The notes beneath the pieces are model-generated. The model saw only the letters and a list, made by a program, of their open reading frames with translations, did not search any database and was not told where the DNA came from. Position numbers and translations under genes: made by a program. A stretch of DNA of 64,000 bases from Prochilodus magdalenae (taxonomy: Eukaryota > Chordata > Actinopteri > Characiformes > Prochilodontidae), in contig JAMWET010003453.1 of assembly GCA_024036415.1 (NCBI GenBank), positions 101,001 to 165,000 on the forward strand. Direction: 5' to 3'. Of this stretch, positions 35,880-48,500 are shown one piece after another (the stretch's first letter is position 1; each line of letters begins with the position of its first letter).

Positions 35880-36715
35880 CTGCCTATGTCCTCCAAGTCT
35901 CCTCTCCTGCCCTGCCCGTGAGTGTGCTGCCGTGCCCGTGTCCTCTGAGTCTTCTGCCCTGCCCATGGCCTCTGAGTTTTATGTCCTGCCTGGGGGCATC
36001 CGAGTGTCCTGCCCTGCCTATAGCCTCTGAGTGTCCTGCTGTGCCCGTGTCCTCTGAGTCTTCTGTCCTGCCTGGGGGCATCCAAGTGTCCTGCCCTGCC
36101 CATAGCCTCTGAGTGTTATGCCGTGCCCCTGTCCTCTGAGTCTTCTGTCCTGCCTGGGGGCATCCGAGTGTCCTGCCCTGCCCATAGCCTCTGAGTGTTA
36201 TGCCGTGCCCCTGTCCTCTGAGTCTTCTGTCCTGCCTGGGGGCATCCAAGTGTCCTGCTGTGCCCGTGTCCTCTGAGTTTTCTGTCCTGCCTGGGGGCAT
36301 CCGAGTGTCCTGCCCTGCCCATAGCCTCTGAGTGTCCTGCCGTGCCCGTGTCCTTTGGGTTTTCTGTCCTGCCTGGGGGCATCCGAGTGTCCTGCCCTGC
36401 CCATAGCCTCTGAGTGTTATGCCGTGCCCCTGTCCTCTGAGTCTTCTGTCCTGCCTGGGGGCATCCAAGTGTCCTGCTGTGCCCCTGTCCTCTGAGTCTT
36501 CTGTCCTGCCTGGGGGCATCCAAGTGTCCTGCTGTGCCCGTGTCCTCTGAGTTTTCTGTCCTGCCTGGGGGCATCCGAGTGTCCTGCCCTGCCCATAGCC
36601 TCTGAGTGTCCTGCCGTGCCTGTGTCCTCTGAGTTTTCTGTCCTGCCCATGGCCTCCGGGTGTGCTGCCCTGCCCATAGCCTCTGAGTGTCCTGCCATGC
36701 CCTTGTCCTCTGACA
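35880..36715. repeat. 82-bp minisatellite built of 27-28-bp subunits
   Basis: The landmark tgggggcatcc recurs at 35991, 36073, 36155, 36237, 36292 and 36374. That gives steps of 82, 82, 82, 55 and 82 bp, so a full unit is three subunits of 27-28 bp and one copy lacks a subunit. Subunits share ctctgagt and tcctgcc words. Because 82 is not a multiple of three, reading frames rotate between units. The long open frames of GRTEDSEDTGTAGH-type peptides on the minus strand are a by-product and not a gene. Confidence 0.92.
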
Positions 36716-36837
36716 TGGATGAACTTAAGCTTTTAAGCCAGTCATGTGATGTTAAATAAAGAAATTATTTTCACAGTGTATTAAACATTTGGATTGTCTG
36801 GCTTACAAAATGGGCATACCTATGCCTATGGCATACC

Positions 36838-37140
36838 TAAGTGGTGCAAGAGGTGAGGCATTTGTTCTATCAGCAAGAGCTCATGAGCTCAAATCATGAT
36901 TACACCACAGTCATCTCACAGACAGCTGGCCCATGCCAGCTTCAACTTTCTGCAGCAGTGGATGGATTTGGTGTTTGTACCAGTGGTTTGAGTTGTAGAT
37001 CCGATTTAGCAGAGGTGGTTTCAAGGTGGCTAGGATGCGGTCCCCTAATGGTATTAACAGGCTGGCCTCTGGCAAATGCATCTGGCCTTTCCTGGCCCCT
37101 CATTCCATTAGGTATATGCGCTGTAAGTAAATGCTCTGGA
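36838..37140 (+). repeat. Possible tRNA-derived SINE
   Basis: The beginning (gtggtgcaagaggtgaggca, then tttgttctatcagcaagagc, then tcatgagctcaaatcatgat) has the spacing of a tRNA-like A and B box with a degenerate GTTCAAATC-type B box. The remainder is unclassified. Assignment is tentative. Confidence 0.35.
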
Positions 37141-37589
37141 CATGATCAAGTTTCTTATCCGGGAGGTTACTTATGGATCCTATCATAATTTGCCATACAC
37201 GCCTAGAGCCTTTTAGCTCAGCCTACTGTTCCAATGTTCCCCAAAGATACAGATTAACTTTAACTAATTATTTATTAGTTTATGTATTGACTCAGCTCAG
37301 ATATGAGTATTTTAGAAAACACTTACAGAGAATACAGAATAAGGATAAGGCAGAGAGACAGACGCAGAGCACCTCAGGTAGCCAATGGTTTTTTTTTAAA
37401 CCCTGGATGAAATTAATTTTATCTTTCTTTCAGCATTTTAATATTCAGTACATGTATTAATTATATCAATCAACACTCATTATCAAAATAATAGCTTCGC
37501 TCAGAAGGAAGTGTTGGATTTCACTACAATTCAGGAGGAAGATAAAGATCAAATGTAGACGGATGTGGGTAATCTTTATTGGGCTACAC

Positions 37590-38020
37590 AACTACAGAGC
37601 TGGATGATATAGATTTAATATTGCCACCTTTTGCAAAATTAATGTCAAGTGTATTTACTTTCCACAGCGAAAAAAATCCTGACCTTGTATCCTGACGAAG
37701 TATTTGTGGTCCATATTGTGAATACAGCCTTCAACATGTTGTTGCTGTAGTATGATAGAGACTGCATGGCTGTAGTAGCTGAGGGAACTGGGTGGCCTGT
37801 GCTTTAAGCTGGATGGCTGGATAAATAAAGGTAGGACTAAGAGAAGACTGAAGAACAGGGTGGAGGGAACAGGGAGGAGATGGTGGTGGGGTGCGAAAGC
37901 CATTCTAATTTAGACTGGAAGGACAAAGATCTTTAGACATTTCCCCCTTTGAAAACTTGCTGTAACCCATACCTCCATTTGGATTTCTGGGTATCTCCGC
38001 ATGTTGCATTGTTATTGGTT
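37590..38020. repeat. About 430-bp direct duplication downstream of the mucin gene, distal copy
   Basis: This block matches 38940-39390 over nearly its whole length, including atgatagagactgcatggct, gtaggactaagaga and ggagatggtggtggggtgcg. In the proximal copy a 29-bp insertion-like difference falls at about 39042-39070. On the minus strand this copy has an 82-codon open frame starting MAFAPHHHLLP with a hydrophobic stretch (LFFSLLLVLPLFI) and ending HKYFVRIQGQDFFRCGK. The frame is not conserved in the other copy. Confidence 0.85.
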
Positions 38021-38939
38021 CTCTAAGTTAGCTATTCTAAGTAGTGTCTCTCAGTATAGCATTGCGCCACCATGTTTGAAAATGCAACATGCCAGACATC
38101 TAAGGGTGGCGCTATGGAGGTTCCTAATGGTGTCCTATGATAATCCATCCAGTGCAGCTTCAATATTCTCAGACAGTTCCTGCAGAACGTGCAGTAGGGA
38201 TCAAGGTGGGTGACACCAGGCCTTCAGGACAGTCAGGCATGACACATCTGCAAGCTTAGGCCATTTTGGTGGTGTTAAGGTCAGCCGTCGTAATGGTGTG
38301 TGTGCATGTAGTCCCGCATTGTGTATCCATCTGGCAATGGTGCTGGCACTAACAGGATGACTCATAAAGGGCATTGCCAGCACTTTCTGAGAGAATAGCT
38401 AGACATAAGAACTGGACACAGCTAATGAATGAATGAAGTAATAAAAAAAATCAAGAATAAAACAGACAAGACATGTGATGGACAACATTAGACATATTTA
38501 TTGACTTCAATTCATTGTAAACAATTATGTAAGGACATTTAAAGTAATTATGCATTTAGAAAGCATGTAAAACTAATATACTGATTTATTTACAATCACT
38601 TTTAAAAAGGTTTTTAAATTCTCACAATTCTCTTCAATGTCTCTGTAAGGAGCTGTATTTGCTGAGCCAGTTTTGTCCAGAGTGGCATTCTATCTTTCTC
38701 CTCATCAAGACTCGTGGGTGGTTTATTAAATTTGAATTGAACAAGGTGATTAAAGTTTTATCAAATAGATTAAGCGAAACTGCATTTTTAAGACCCATCT
38801 AATTTAATATAGACTGTACTAAATCCTTCTTGTTGGAGGTCTTGACTGAAAAATGTAGTCCTGAAACATTGTGGAATTGCACTATATACATTTGTTAAAT
38901 TTAGATGTAGAGCATCTGAATCTGAAATATAAACTTCTG
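38021..38939. other. Spacer between the duplicated blocks
   Basis: The spacer contains a probable Tc1-like transposase fragment at 38225-38370 (minus strand). Several AATAAA signals on the minus strand, at about 38490, 38585 and 38720, could polyadenylate the mucin-like transcript from the right. No other gene was seen. Confidence 0.5.
38225..38370 (-). pseudogene. Tc1-like transposase fragment (second helix-turn-helix)
   Basis: The minus strand reads SHPVSASTIARWIHNAGLHA, then HTPLRRLTLTPPKWPKLA. It resembles the VS..TV..RL..AGLHAR.PLRR..LTP segment that joins the second helix-turn-helix to the catalytic core in Tc1-like transposases. The surrounding sequence is not alignable. Confidence 0.5.
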
Positions 38940-39390
38940 GAACTACAGAGCTGGATGATATAGATTTAATATTTAACATTGACAACTTTTGCAAAATTAA
39001 TGTCAAGTATATTTACTTCCCACAGCGAAAAATATCCTCCCTTCTGCAGACAGGCTGATGGAAATGACCTTCGAAGTATTTGTGGCCCATATTGTGAATT
39101 CAGCCATGTTGCTGCTCTAGTATGATAGAGACTGCATGGCTGTAGTAGCTAAGGGAACTGGGTGGCCTGTGCTTTAGGCTGGATGGCTGGATAAATAAAG
39201 GTAGGACTAAGAGATAAGACTGAAGAACAGGGTGGAGGGAACAGGGAGGAGATGGTGGTGGGGTGCGAAAGCTATTCTAAGTTAGACTGGAAGGACAAAG
39301 ATCTTTAGACATGTCTCCCCTTGCAAACTTGCTGTAACCCATACCTCCATTTGGATTTCTGGGTATCTCAGCCTGTTGCATGGTTATTGG
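38940..39390. repeat. About 430-bp direct duplication downstream of the mucin gene, proximal copy
   Basis: Counterpart of 37590-38020 and only about 190 bp past the mucin-gene stop codon, so it may lie in that gene's 3' untranslated region. On the minus strand it reads HNMGHKYFEGHFHQPVCRRE then DIFRCGK and a stop, just downstream of an in-frame TGA. The last residues are shared with the distal copy (HNMDHKYF...FFRCGK). Confidence 0.85.
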
Positions 39391-39582
39391 TTCTCCTTGG
39401 TTCTCAGTGATGTCAAAGGAGGTTTAAGTGTGGTTGGTTGTTTGTAGACTTATGCAGAGTAGCATATGCATGTAGTCTGAAAGTTGCTGTCGTGGTCTTT
39501 GTCTCTCTGTTGTGTTGCAGTTCCGGTTGATCTTCCGTCGTTGGATGATGTGGTTTGTCCATGACTGCTGGCATCTCAGTCT

Positions 39583-42500
39583 TTAGGCTTGGGTGTTTTC
39601 TGTGGGCTGAGTTTCAGATTTCGTGTCGTAATTGCTGACTTTTTTAATTTTGCCATTAAAATAATAAAAATGTTCGTTAGCATCATTTTCGGCCTTGTCC
39701 GGGATGTACTTTTCAGTGTGCTGAGCTGGTTGAAACTCTGATCGTGACTCTGTTTTGGGATATGTATTTTTTGCATTAGACAAGTGTGTGATCTTCATCT
39801 TCTCACGGCATCTTCTCGTGCCTGCACTGTTGCGATGTACCAACCCAAAGCAATGTCTTTTGGGACTCTGAGTTGTTGCCTCCGTGCTCTTAGTTGTAAG
39901 TTGCAGCGATTGAGTTGTTTCATGTGATGGCAATGTGGTTGTTATCTTTTCTATTGTGGGCACCGTTGTTGTGCTACTGCCCTGTGTTGGCGTTGGTGTG
40001 TGGGGAGTCTCTGTGACCTCTGTACATTCTGTTTCAGGGCTGTCTGTAGTCTGAGATTCCTCCTGTTTCTTGGTTCCTGGGTTGAATGTAACCTCAGGTG
40101 TGGGAATCTCTGTGACCTCTGTACATTCTGTTTCAGGACTGTCTGTAGTCTGAGATTCCTCCTGTTTCTTGGTTCCTTGGTTGAATGTAACCTCAGGTGT
40201 GGGAATCTCTGTGACCTCTGTACATTCTGTTTCAGGGCTGTCTGTTGTCTGAGATTCCTCTTGTTTCTTGGTTCCTTGGTTGAATGTAACCTCCGGTGTG
40301 GGAATCTCTGTGACCTCTGTACATTCGGTTTCAGGGCTGTCTGTAGTCTGAGATTCCTCTTGTTTCTTGGTTCCTTGGTTGAATGTAACCTCAGGTGTGG
40401 GAATCTCTGTGACCTCTGTACATTCGGTTTCAGGGCTGTCTGTAGTCTGAGATTCCTCTTGTTTCTTGGTTCCTTGGTTGAATGTAACCTCAGGTGTGGG
40501 AATCTCTGTGACCTCTGTACATTCGGTTTCAGGGCTGTCTGTAGTCTGAGATTCCTCCTGTTTCTTGGTTCCTGGGTTGAATGTAACCTCAGGTGTGGGA
40601 GTCTCTGTGACCTCTGTACATTCTGTTTCAGGGCTGTCTGTAGTCCGAGATTCCTCCTGTTTCTTGGTTCCTTGGTTGAATGTAACCTCAGGTGTGGGAA
40701 TCTCTGTGACCTCTGTACATTCGGTTTCAGGGCTGTCTGTAGTCTGAGATTCCTCCTGTTTCTTGGTTCCTTGGTTGAATGTAACCTCAGGCACTAGAGT
40801 CTTTTCAAAGCTACTCTGAGAAACATCCAGGTTCTTGGTTGTTCCACTAGATGTGCTTGCAGAAGGATTGGGAGTACCACTGTGTCCACTGATTTTCTTT
40901 AGTTTTTCAAGGCATCTCTTTAAGCCAGCACCGGTCCGATGTACCAAACCAAAACAGGGTCTGATAGCATTCGAGGGTGTTGCTGGGGGCACTGGTTCCT
41001 CTGTATGTTTAGTTATAAGACTATCTGAATTCGTTGGAGACGTTGTTGGATTTTCAGTCACGTCTGTGCATTCGGTTTCCCAAGGTTCTGTAGTTTGTGC
41101 GGATGCAGTTGTTGCACTTTTTGCTGGAGGTTGTGTTGTAGTGGACATGGAGGATGGTGAAGGAACAGTATGCTCGGGTGGTGAAGGTGCTGTTGTGATT
41201 CCTGAATCATCTGTATGTTCTGTTTTCAAACTCCTAGTGGTCTTGTTGGGTTCTTCTTTCTGTTCAGGCACTGGAGTGTCTGTTACCTCTGTACATTCTG
41301 TTTCAAAACTCTCTGTGGCCTCGGATATTGGAGCCAGGTTCTTGGTGGTTCCACTAAACGTGCTTGCTTTATCTTGTGCAGCTTGTGTAGTATGCTTGGA
41401 AAGGGGTTCATTAAAAGAATTAGCCGTAGGAGATAATGATGGTCTGGGAGTGTGGCTGATCCTGATCTGTCTCATCTTTTCAAGGCATCTCTTTAAGCCA
41501 GCACCGGTCCGATGTATCAAACCAAAGCAATGACTTGTTGGACTCAAAGGTTCTGCAGTGGTCTCTGTTATCTCTGTTTCCAAGCTCTCTGTTGTAACTT
41601 CAAGGGATTTTGTGGTTTTATCAGACTGAACCTCAGGCACTGGAGTCTCTGTGACCTCTGTACATTCGGTTTCAAAGCTATCTGTACTCTGAGAAACATC
41701 AAGGTTCTTGGTTGTTCCACTAGATGTGCTTGCAGAAGGATTGGGAGTACCACTGTGTCCACTGATTTTCTTCAGCTTTTCAAGGCATCTCTTCAAGCCA
41801 GCACCGGTCCGATGTATCAAACCAAAACAGGGTCTGACATTATTCAAGGGTGTTACTGTGGGCACTGGTTCCTCTGTTGTCTGTTTCGTTTCGAGACTAT
41901 CTGAATTCGTTTGAGGTATTGGTGGATTTTCAGTCACTTCTGTGCATTCGGTTTCCCAAGGTTCTGTAGTTTGTGAGAATGTAATTGCGGTGCTTGTGCT
42001 TCCTGTTACAGGTTGCGCTGTAGTGGGCATCGGGGGTGGTAAGGAGATAATCATTTTATCATTTGTTGGATTTTCAGTTACTTCAGTGCATTCAGTTTCC
42101 CAAGGTTCTGTAGTTGGTGAGAATGCAGTTGTAGTTCTTGGACTTGCTGTTGTAGGTTGTGTTATAGAAGAAGACACAGGAAATGTTGAAGAAGCTGTAG
42201 GTTGAGGCATTGGGGTTGTAGATTGTGGGGTAGTGGACATAGGGGATGGAGGAAAATGAGTATGTTCCAGTGTTTTTGGTGCTGGAGTTCTTGAACTTTC
42301 TGGTGGTGTTGGCTGTTGTGAAGAGGACATGGGGGATGGTGAAGAAGCAGTACGTTCAGCCATTGGTGTTTCTAAAGTTGTTTTACTTTCTGTTGCAGGT
42401 TGTGTTGTAGTGGACATAAGGGAAGGTGAGGAAACAGTATGTTCCAGTGTTGTTGGTGCTGGCGTTCCTGAACTTTCTGTTGTAGGTTGTGTTATAGTAG

Positions 42501-45500
42501 AGGACATGGGGGATGGTAGAGAAACCATATGTTCCGGTGTTGCTGGTACTGGCATTCCTGAACTCTCTTGTGGTGTAGGCTGTTGTGAAGAGGACATGGT
42601 GGATGGTGAAGAAAGAGTAATTTCAGCCATTGGTGATACTAAAGTTGTTGTACTTTCTGTTGCAGGTTGCGTTGTAGTGGACATAAGGGAAGGTGAGGAA
42701 ACAATATGTTCCAGTGTTGTTGGTGCTGGCGTTCCTGAACTTTCTGGTGTTGGCTGTTGTGAAGAGGACATGGGGGATGGTGAAGAAGCAGTACGTTCAG
42801 CCATTGGTGTTTCTAAAGTTGTTGTACTTTCTGTTGTAGGTTGTGTTATAGTAGAGGACAGGGGGGATGGTGAAGAAACCGTATGTTCCGACGTTGCTGG
42901 TCCTGGCGCTCCTGAACTTTCTGGTGGTGTAGGTTGTTGTGAAGAGGACATGGTGGATGGTGAAGAAACAGTAATTTCAGCGATTGGTGATACCAAAATT
43001 GTTGTACTTTCTGTTGCAGGTTGCGTTGTAGTGGACATAAGGGAAGGTGAGGAAACAATATGTTCCAGTGTTGTTGGTACTGGCGTTCCTGAACTTTCTG
43101 GTGTTGGCTGTTGTGAAGAGGACATGGGGGATGGTGAAGAAACAGTAGTTTCAGCCATTGGTGTTTCTAAAGTTGTTGTACTTTCTGTTGTAGGTTGTGT
43201 TATAGTAGTGGACATAATGGATGGTGAAGAAACCGTATGTTCCGGTGTTGCAGGCACTGGCGTTCCTGAACTTTCTGGTGTTGGCTGTTGTGAAGAGGAC
43301 ATGGGGGATGGTGAAGAAGCAGTAGTTTCAGCCATTGGTGATACTAAAGTTGTTGTACTTTCTGTTATAGGTAGTGTTGTAGTGGACATAAGGGAAGGTG
43401 AGGAAACAGTATGTTCCAGTGTTGTTGGTGCTGGCGTTCCTGAACTTTCTGTTGTAGGTTGTGTTATAGTAGAGGACATAGGGGATGGTGAAGAAACCGT
43501 ATGTTCCGGTGTTGCGGGCACTGGCATTCCTGAACTTTCTGGTGTAGGTTGTTGTGAAGAGGACATGGTGGATGGTGAAGAAGCAGTACGTTCAGCCATT
43601 GGTGTTTCTAAAGTTGTTGTACTTTCTGTTGTAGGTCGTGTCATAGTGGACATAGGGGATGGTGAAGAAAGAGCATGTTCCAGTGTTGTTGGTGCTGGCG
43701 TTCCGGAACTTTCTTTTGTAGGTTGTGTTACAGTAGAGGACATGGGGGATAGTGAAGAAACCGTATGTTCCGGTGTTGCGGGCACTGGCGTTCCTGAACT
43801 CTCTGGTGGTGTAGGCTGTTGTGAAGAAGACATGGTGGATGGTGAAGAAGCAGTAGTTTCAGGCATTGGTGATACTAAAGTTGTTGTACTTTCTGTTGCA
43901 GGTTGTGTTGTAGTGGACATAAGGGAAGGTGAGGAAACAATATGTTCCAGTGTTGTTGGTGCTGGCGTTCCTGAATTTTCTGGTGTTGGCTGTAGCGAAG
44001 AGGACATGGGGGTTGGTGAAGAAACCGTATGTTCCGGTGTCGTTGGCATTGGCGTTCCTGAACTTTCTGGTGTTGGCTCTTGTGAAGAGGACATGGTGGA
44101 TGGTGAAGAAACTGTATGTTCCAGTGTTGTTGGTACTGGCGTTCCTGAACTTTCTGGTGTTGGCTGTTGTGAAGAGGACATGGGGGATGGTGAAGAAGCA
44201 GTAGTTTCAGCCATTGGTGACACTAAAGTTGTTGTACTTTCTGTTGTAGGTAGTGTTGTAGTGGACATAAGGGAAGGTGAGGAAACAGTATGTTCCAGTG
44301 TTGTTGGTGCTGGCGTTCCTGAACTTTCTGGTGTTGGCTGTAGTGAAGAGGACATGGGGGATGGTGAAGAAAAAGTAGATTCAGCCATTGGTGATAATAA
44401 AGTTGTTGTACTTTCTGTTGCAGGTTGCGTTGTAGTGGACATAGGGGATGGTGAAGAAACCGTATGTTCCAGTGTTGTTGGTGCTGGCGTTCCTGAACTT
44501 TCTGTTGTAGGTTGTGTTATAGTAGAGGACATGGGGGATGGTAGAGAAACCATATGTTCCGGTGTTGCTGGTACTGGCATTCCTGAACTCTCTTGTGGTG
44601 TAGGCTGTTGTGAAGAGGACATGGTGGATGGTGAAGAAAGAGTAATTTCAGCCATTGGTGATACTAAAGTTGTTGTACTTTCTGTTGCAGGTTGCGTTGT
44701 AGTGGACATAAGGGAAGGTGAGGAAACAATATGTTCCAGTGTTGTTGGTGCTGGCGTTCCTGAACTTTCTGTTGTAGGTTGTGTTATAGTAGAGGACATG
44801 GGGGATGGTGAAGAAACCGTATGTTCCGGTGTTGCTGGTACTGGCGTTCCTGAACTTTCTGGTGTTGGCTGTTGTGAAGAGGACATGGGGGATGGTGAAG
44901 AAGCAGTACGTTCAGCCATTGGTGTTTCTAAAGTTGTTTTACTTTCTGTTGCAGGTTGTGTTGTAGTGGACATAAGGGAAGGTGAAGAAACCGTATGTTC
45001 CGATGTTGCTGGTACTGGCGCTCCTGAACTTTCTGGTGGTGTAGGTTGTTGTGAAGAGGACATGGTGGATGGTGAAGAAACAGTAATTTCAGCGATTGGT
45101 GATACTAAAGTTGTTGTACTTTCTGTTGCAGGTTGCGTTGTAGTGGACATAAGGGAAGGTGAGGAAACAATATGTTCCAGTGTTGTTGGTACTGGCGTTC
45201 CTGAACTTTCTGGTGTTGGCTGTTGTGAAGAGGACATGGGGGATGGTGAAGAAGCAGTAGTTTCAGCCATTGGTGTTTCTAAAGTTGTTGTACTTTCTGT
45301 TATAGGTAGTGTTGTAGTGGACATAAGGGAAGGTGAGGAAACAGTATGTTCCAGTGTTGTTGGTGCTGGCGTTCCTGAACTTTCTGTTGTAGGTTGTGTT
45401 ATAGTAGAGGACATAGGGGATGGTGAAGAAACCGTATGTTCCGGTGTTGCGGGCACTGGTGTTCCTGAACTTTCTGGTGTTGGCTGTTGTGAAGAGGACA

Positions 45501-48500
45501 TGGGGGATGGTGAAGAAGCAGTACGTTCAGCCATTGGTGTTTCTAAAGTTGTTGTACTTTCTGTTGTAGGTTGTGTTATAGTGGACATAGTGGATGGTGA
45601 TGAAACCGTACGTTCCGGTGTTGCTGGTGCTGGCGTTCCTGAACTTTCTGGTTTAGGTTGTGTTATAGTAGAGGACATGGGGGATGGTGAAGAAACCGTA
45701 TGTTCCGGTGTTGCGGGAACTGGCGTTCCTGAACTTTCTGGTGGTGTAGGCTGTTGTGAAGAGGACATGGTGGATGGTGAAGAAAAAGTAGATTCAGCCA
45801 TTGGTGATACTAAAGTTGTTGTACTTTCTGTTGCAGGTTGTGTTGTAGTGGACATAAGGGAAGGTGAGGAAACAATATGTTCCAGTGTTGTTGGTGCTGG
45901 CGTTCCTGAACTTTCTGGTGTTGGCTGTAGTGAAGAGGACATGGGGGTTGGTGAAGAAACCGTATGTTCCGGTGTCGTTGGTACTGGCGTTCCTGAACTT
46001 TCTGGTGTAGGTTGTGTTATAGTAGAGGACATGGTGGACGGTGAAAAAACTGTATGTTCCAGTGTTGTTGGTGCTGGCGTTCCTGAACTTTCTGGTGTTG
46101 GTTGTAGTGAGGAGGACATGGGGGATGGTGAAGAAACTGTAGTTTCAGCCATTGGTGACACTAAAGTTGTTGTACTTTCTGTTGTAGGTAGTGTTGTAGT
46201 GGACATAAGGGAAGGTGAGGAAACAGTATGTTCCGGTGTTGTTGGTGCTGGCGTTCCTGAACTTTCTGGTGTTGGCTGTTGTGAAGAGGACATGGGGGGT
46301 GGTGAAGAAACAGTACGTTCAGCCATTGGTGATAATAAAGTTGTTGTACTTTCTGTTGCAGGTTGTGTTGTAGTGGACATAGTGGATGGTGAAGAAACTG
46401 TATGTTCCAGTGTTGTTGGTGCTGGCGTTCCTGAACTTTCTGATGGTGTAGACTGTTGTGAAGAGGACATGGTGGATGGTGAAGAAACTGTATGTTCCAG
46501 TGTTGCTGGTACTGGCGTTCCTGAACTTTCTGGTGTTGGCTGTTGTGAAGAGGACATGGGGGATGGTGAAGAAGCAGTAGTTTCAGCCATTGGTGTTTCT
46601 AAAGTTGTTGTACTTTCTGTTATAGGTAGTGTTGTAGTGGACATAGTGGATGGTGAAGAAACTGTATGTTCCAGTGTTGTTGGTGCTGGCGTTTCTGAAC
46701 TTTCTGGTGTAGGTTGTGTTATAGTAGAGGACATGGGGGATGGTGAAGAAACCATATGTTCCGGTGTTGCGGGTACTGGCGTTCCTGAACTTTCTGGTGT
46801 TGGCTGTAGTGAAGAGGACATAGGGGATGGTGAAGGAGCAGTATGTTCAGCCATTGGTGTTTCTAAAGTTGTTGTACTTTCTGTTGCAGGTTGCGTTGTA
46901 GTGGACATAGGGGTTGGTGAAGAAACCGTATGTTCCAGTGTTGCTGGTACTGGCGTTCCTGAACTTTCTGGTGGTGTAGGTTGTTGTGAAGAGGACATGG
47001 TGGATGGTGAAGAAACAGTAATTTCAGCGATTGGTGATACTAAAGTTGTAGTACTTGCTGTTGCAGGTTGTTTTGTAGTGGACATAAGTGAAGGTGAGGA
47101 AACAGTATGTTCCAGTGTTGTTGGTGCTGGCGTTCCTGAACTTTCTGGTGTTGGCTGTAGTGAAGAGGACATGGGTGTTCGTGAAGAAACCGTATGTTCC
47201 GGTGTCGTTGGCATTGGCGTTCCTGAACTTTCTGGTGGTGTAGGCTCTTGTGAAGAGGACATGGTGGATGGTGAAGAAACTGTATGTTCCAGTGTTGCTG
47301 GTACTGGCGTTCCTAAACTTTCTGGTGTTGGCTGTAGTGAAGAGGACATGGGGGATGGTGAAGAAACAGTAGTTTCAGCCATTGGTGATACTAAAGTTGT
47401 TGTACTTTCTGTTGTAGGTTGTGTTATAGTGGACATAGTGGATGGTGAAGAAACAGTATGTTCCAGTGTTGCTGGTACTGGCGTTCCTGAACTTTCTGTT
47501 GTAGGTTGTGTTATAGTAGAGGATATGGGGGATAGTGAAGAAACCGTATGTTCCGGTGTTGCGGGCCCTGGCGATCCTGAACTCTCTGGTGGTGTAAGTT
47601 GTTGTGAAGAGGACATGGTGGATGGTGAAGAAACAGTAATTTCAGCCATTGGTGATACTAAAGTTGTTGTACTTTCTGTTGTAGGTAGTGTTGTAGTGGA
47701 CATAACGGAAGGTGAGGAAACAGTATGTTCCGGTGTTGTTGGTGCTGGCGTTCCTGAACTTTCTGGTGTTGGCTGTTGTGAAGAGGACATGGGGGATGGT
47801 GAAGAAGCAGTAGTTTCAGCCATTGGTGATAATAAAGTTGTTGTACTTTCTGTTGCAGGTTGTGTTGTAGTGGACATAGTGGATGGTGAAGAAACTGTAT
47901 GTTCTAGTGTTGTTGGTGCTGGTGTTCCTGAACTTTCTGGTGTAGGTTGTGTTATAGTAGAGGACATGGGGGATGGTGAAGAAACCGTATGTTCCGGTGT
48001 TGCGGGCACTGGCGTTCCTGAACTTTCTGGTGTTGGCTGTAGTGAAGAGGACATGGGGGATGGTGAAGAAGCAGTATGTTCAGCCATTGGTGTTTCTAAA
48101 GTTGTTGTACTTTCTGTTGCAGGTTGCGTTGTAGTGGACATAGGGGTTGGTGAAGAAACCATATGTTCCAGTGTTGCTGGTACTGGCGTTCCTGAACTTT
48201 CTGGTGGTGTAGGTTGTTGTGAAGAGGACATGGTGGATGGTGAAGAAACTGTATGTTCCAGTGTTGTTGGTACTGGCGTTCCTGAACTTTCTGGTGGTGT
48301 AGGTTGTTGTGAAGAGGACATGGTGGATGGTGAAGAAACAGTAATTTCAGCGATTGGTGATACTAAAGTTGTAGTACTTGCTGTTGCAGGTTGTGTTGTA
48401 GTGGACATAAGTGAAGGTGAGGAAACAATATGTTCCAGTGTTGTTGGTGCTGGCGTTCCTGAACTTTCTGGTGTTGGCTGTAGTGAAGAGGACATGGGTG

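Noticed and set aside
35792..36716. Minus-strand open frames of up to 211 codons (GRTEDSEDTGTAGH-type repeats) in the 82-bp minisatellite
   Set aside because: The period is not a multiple of three, so the same peptide appears in all frames in turn. There is no gene context.
39808..41829. Reading the C-x13-C cassettes as true natriuretic peptides
   Set aside because: The loop is 15 rather than 17 residues, lacks the SGLG end, is not flanked by clear dibasic processing sites, and sits in a mucin. The resemblance is recorded only as a pattern.
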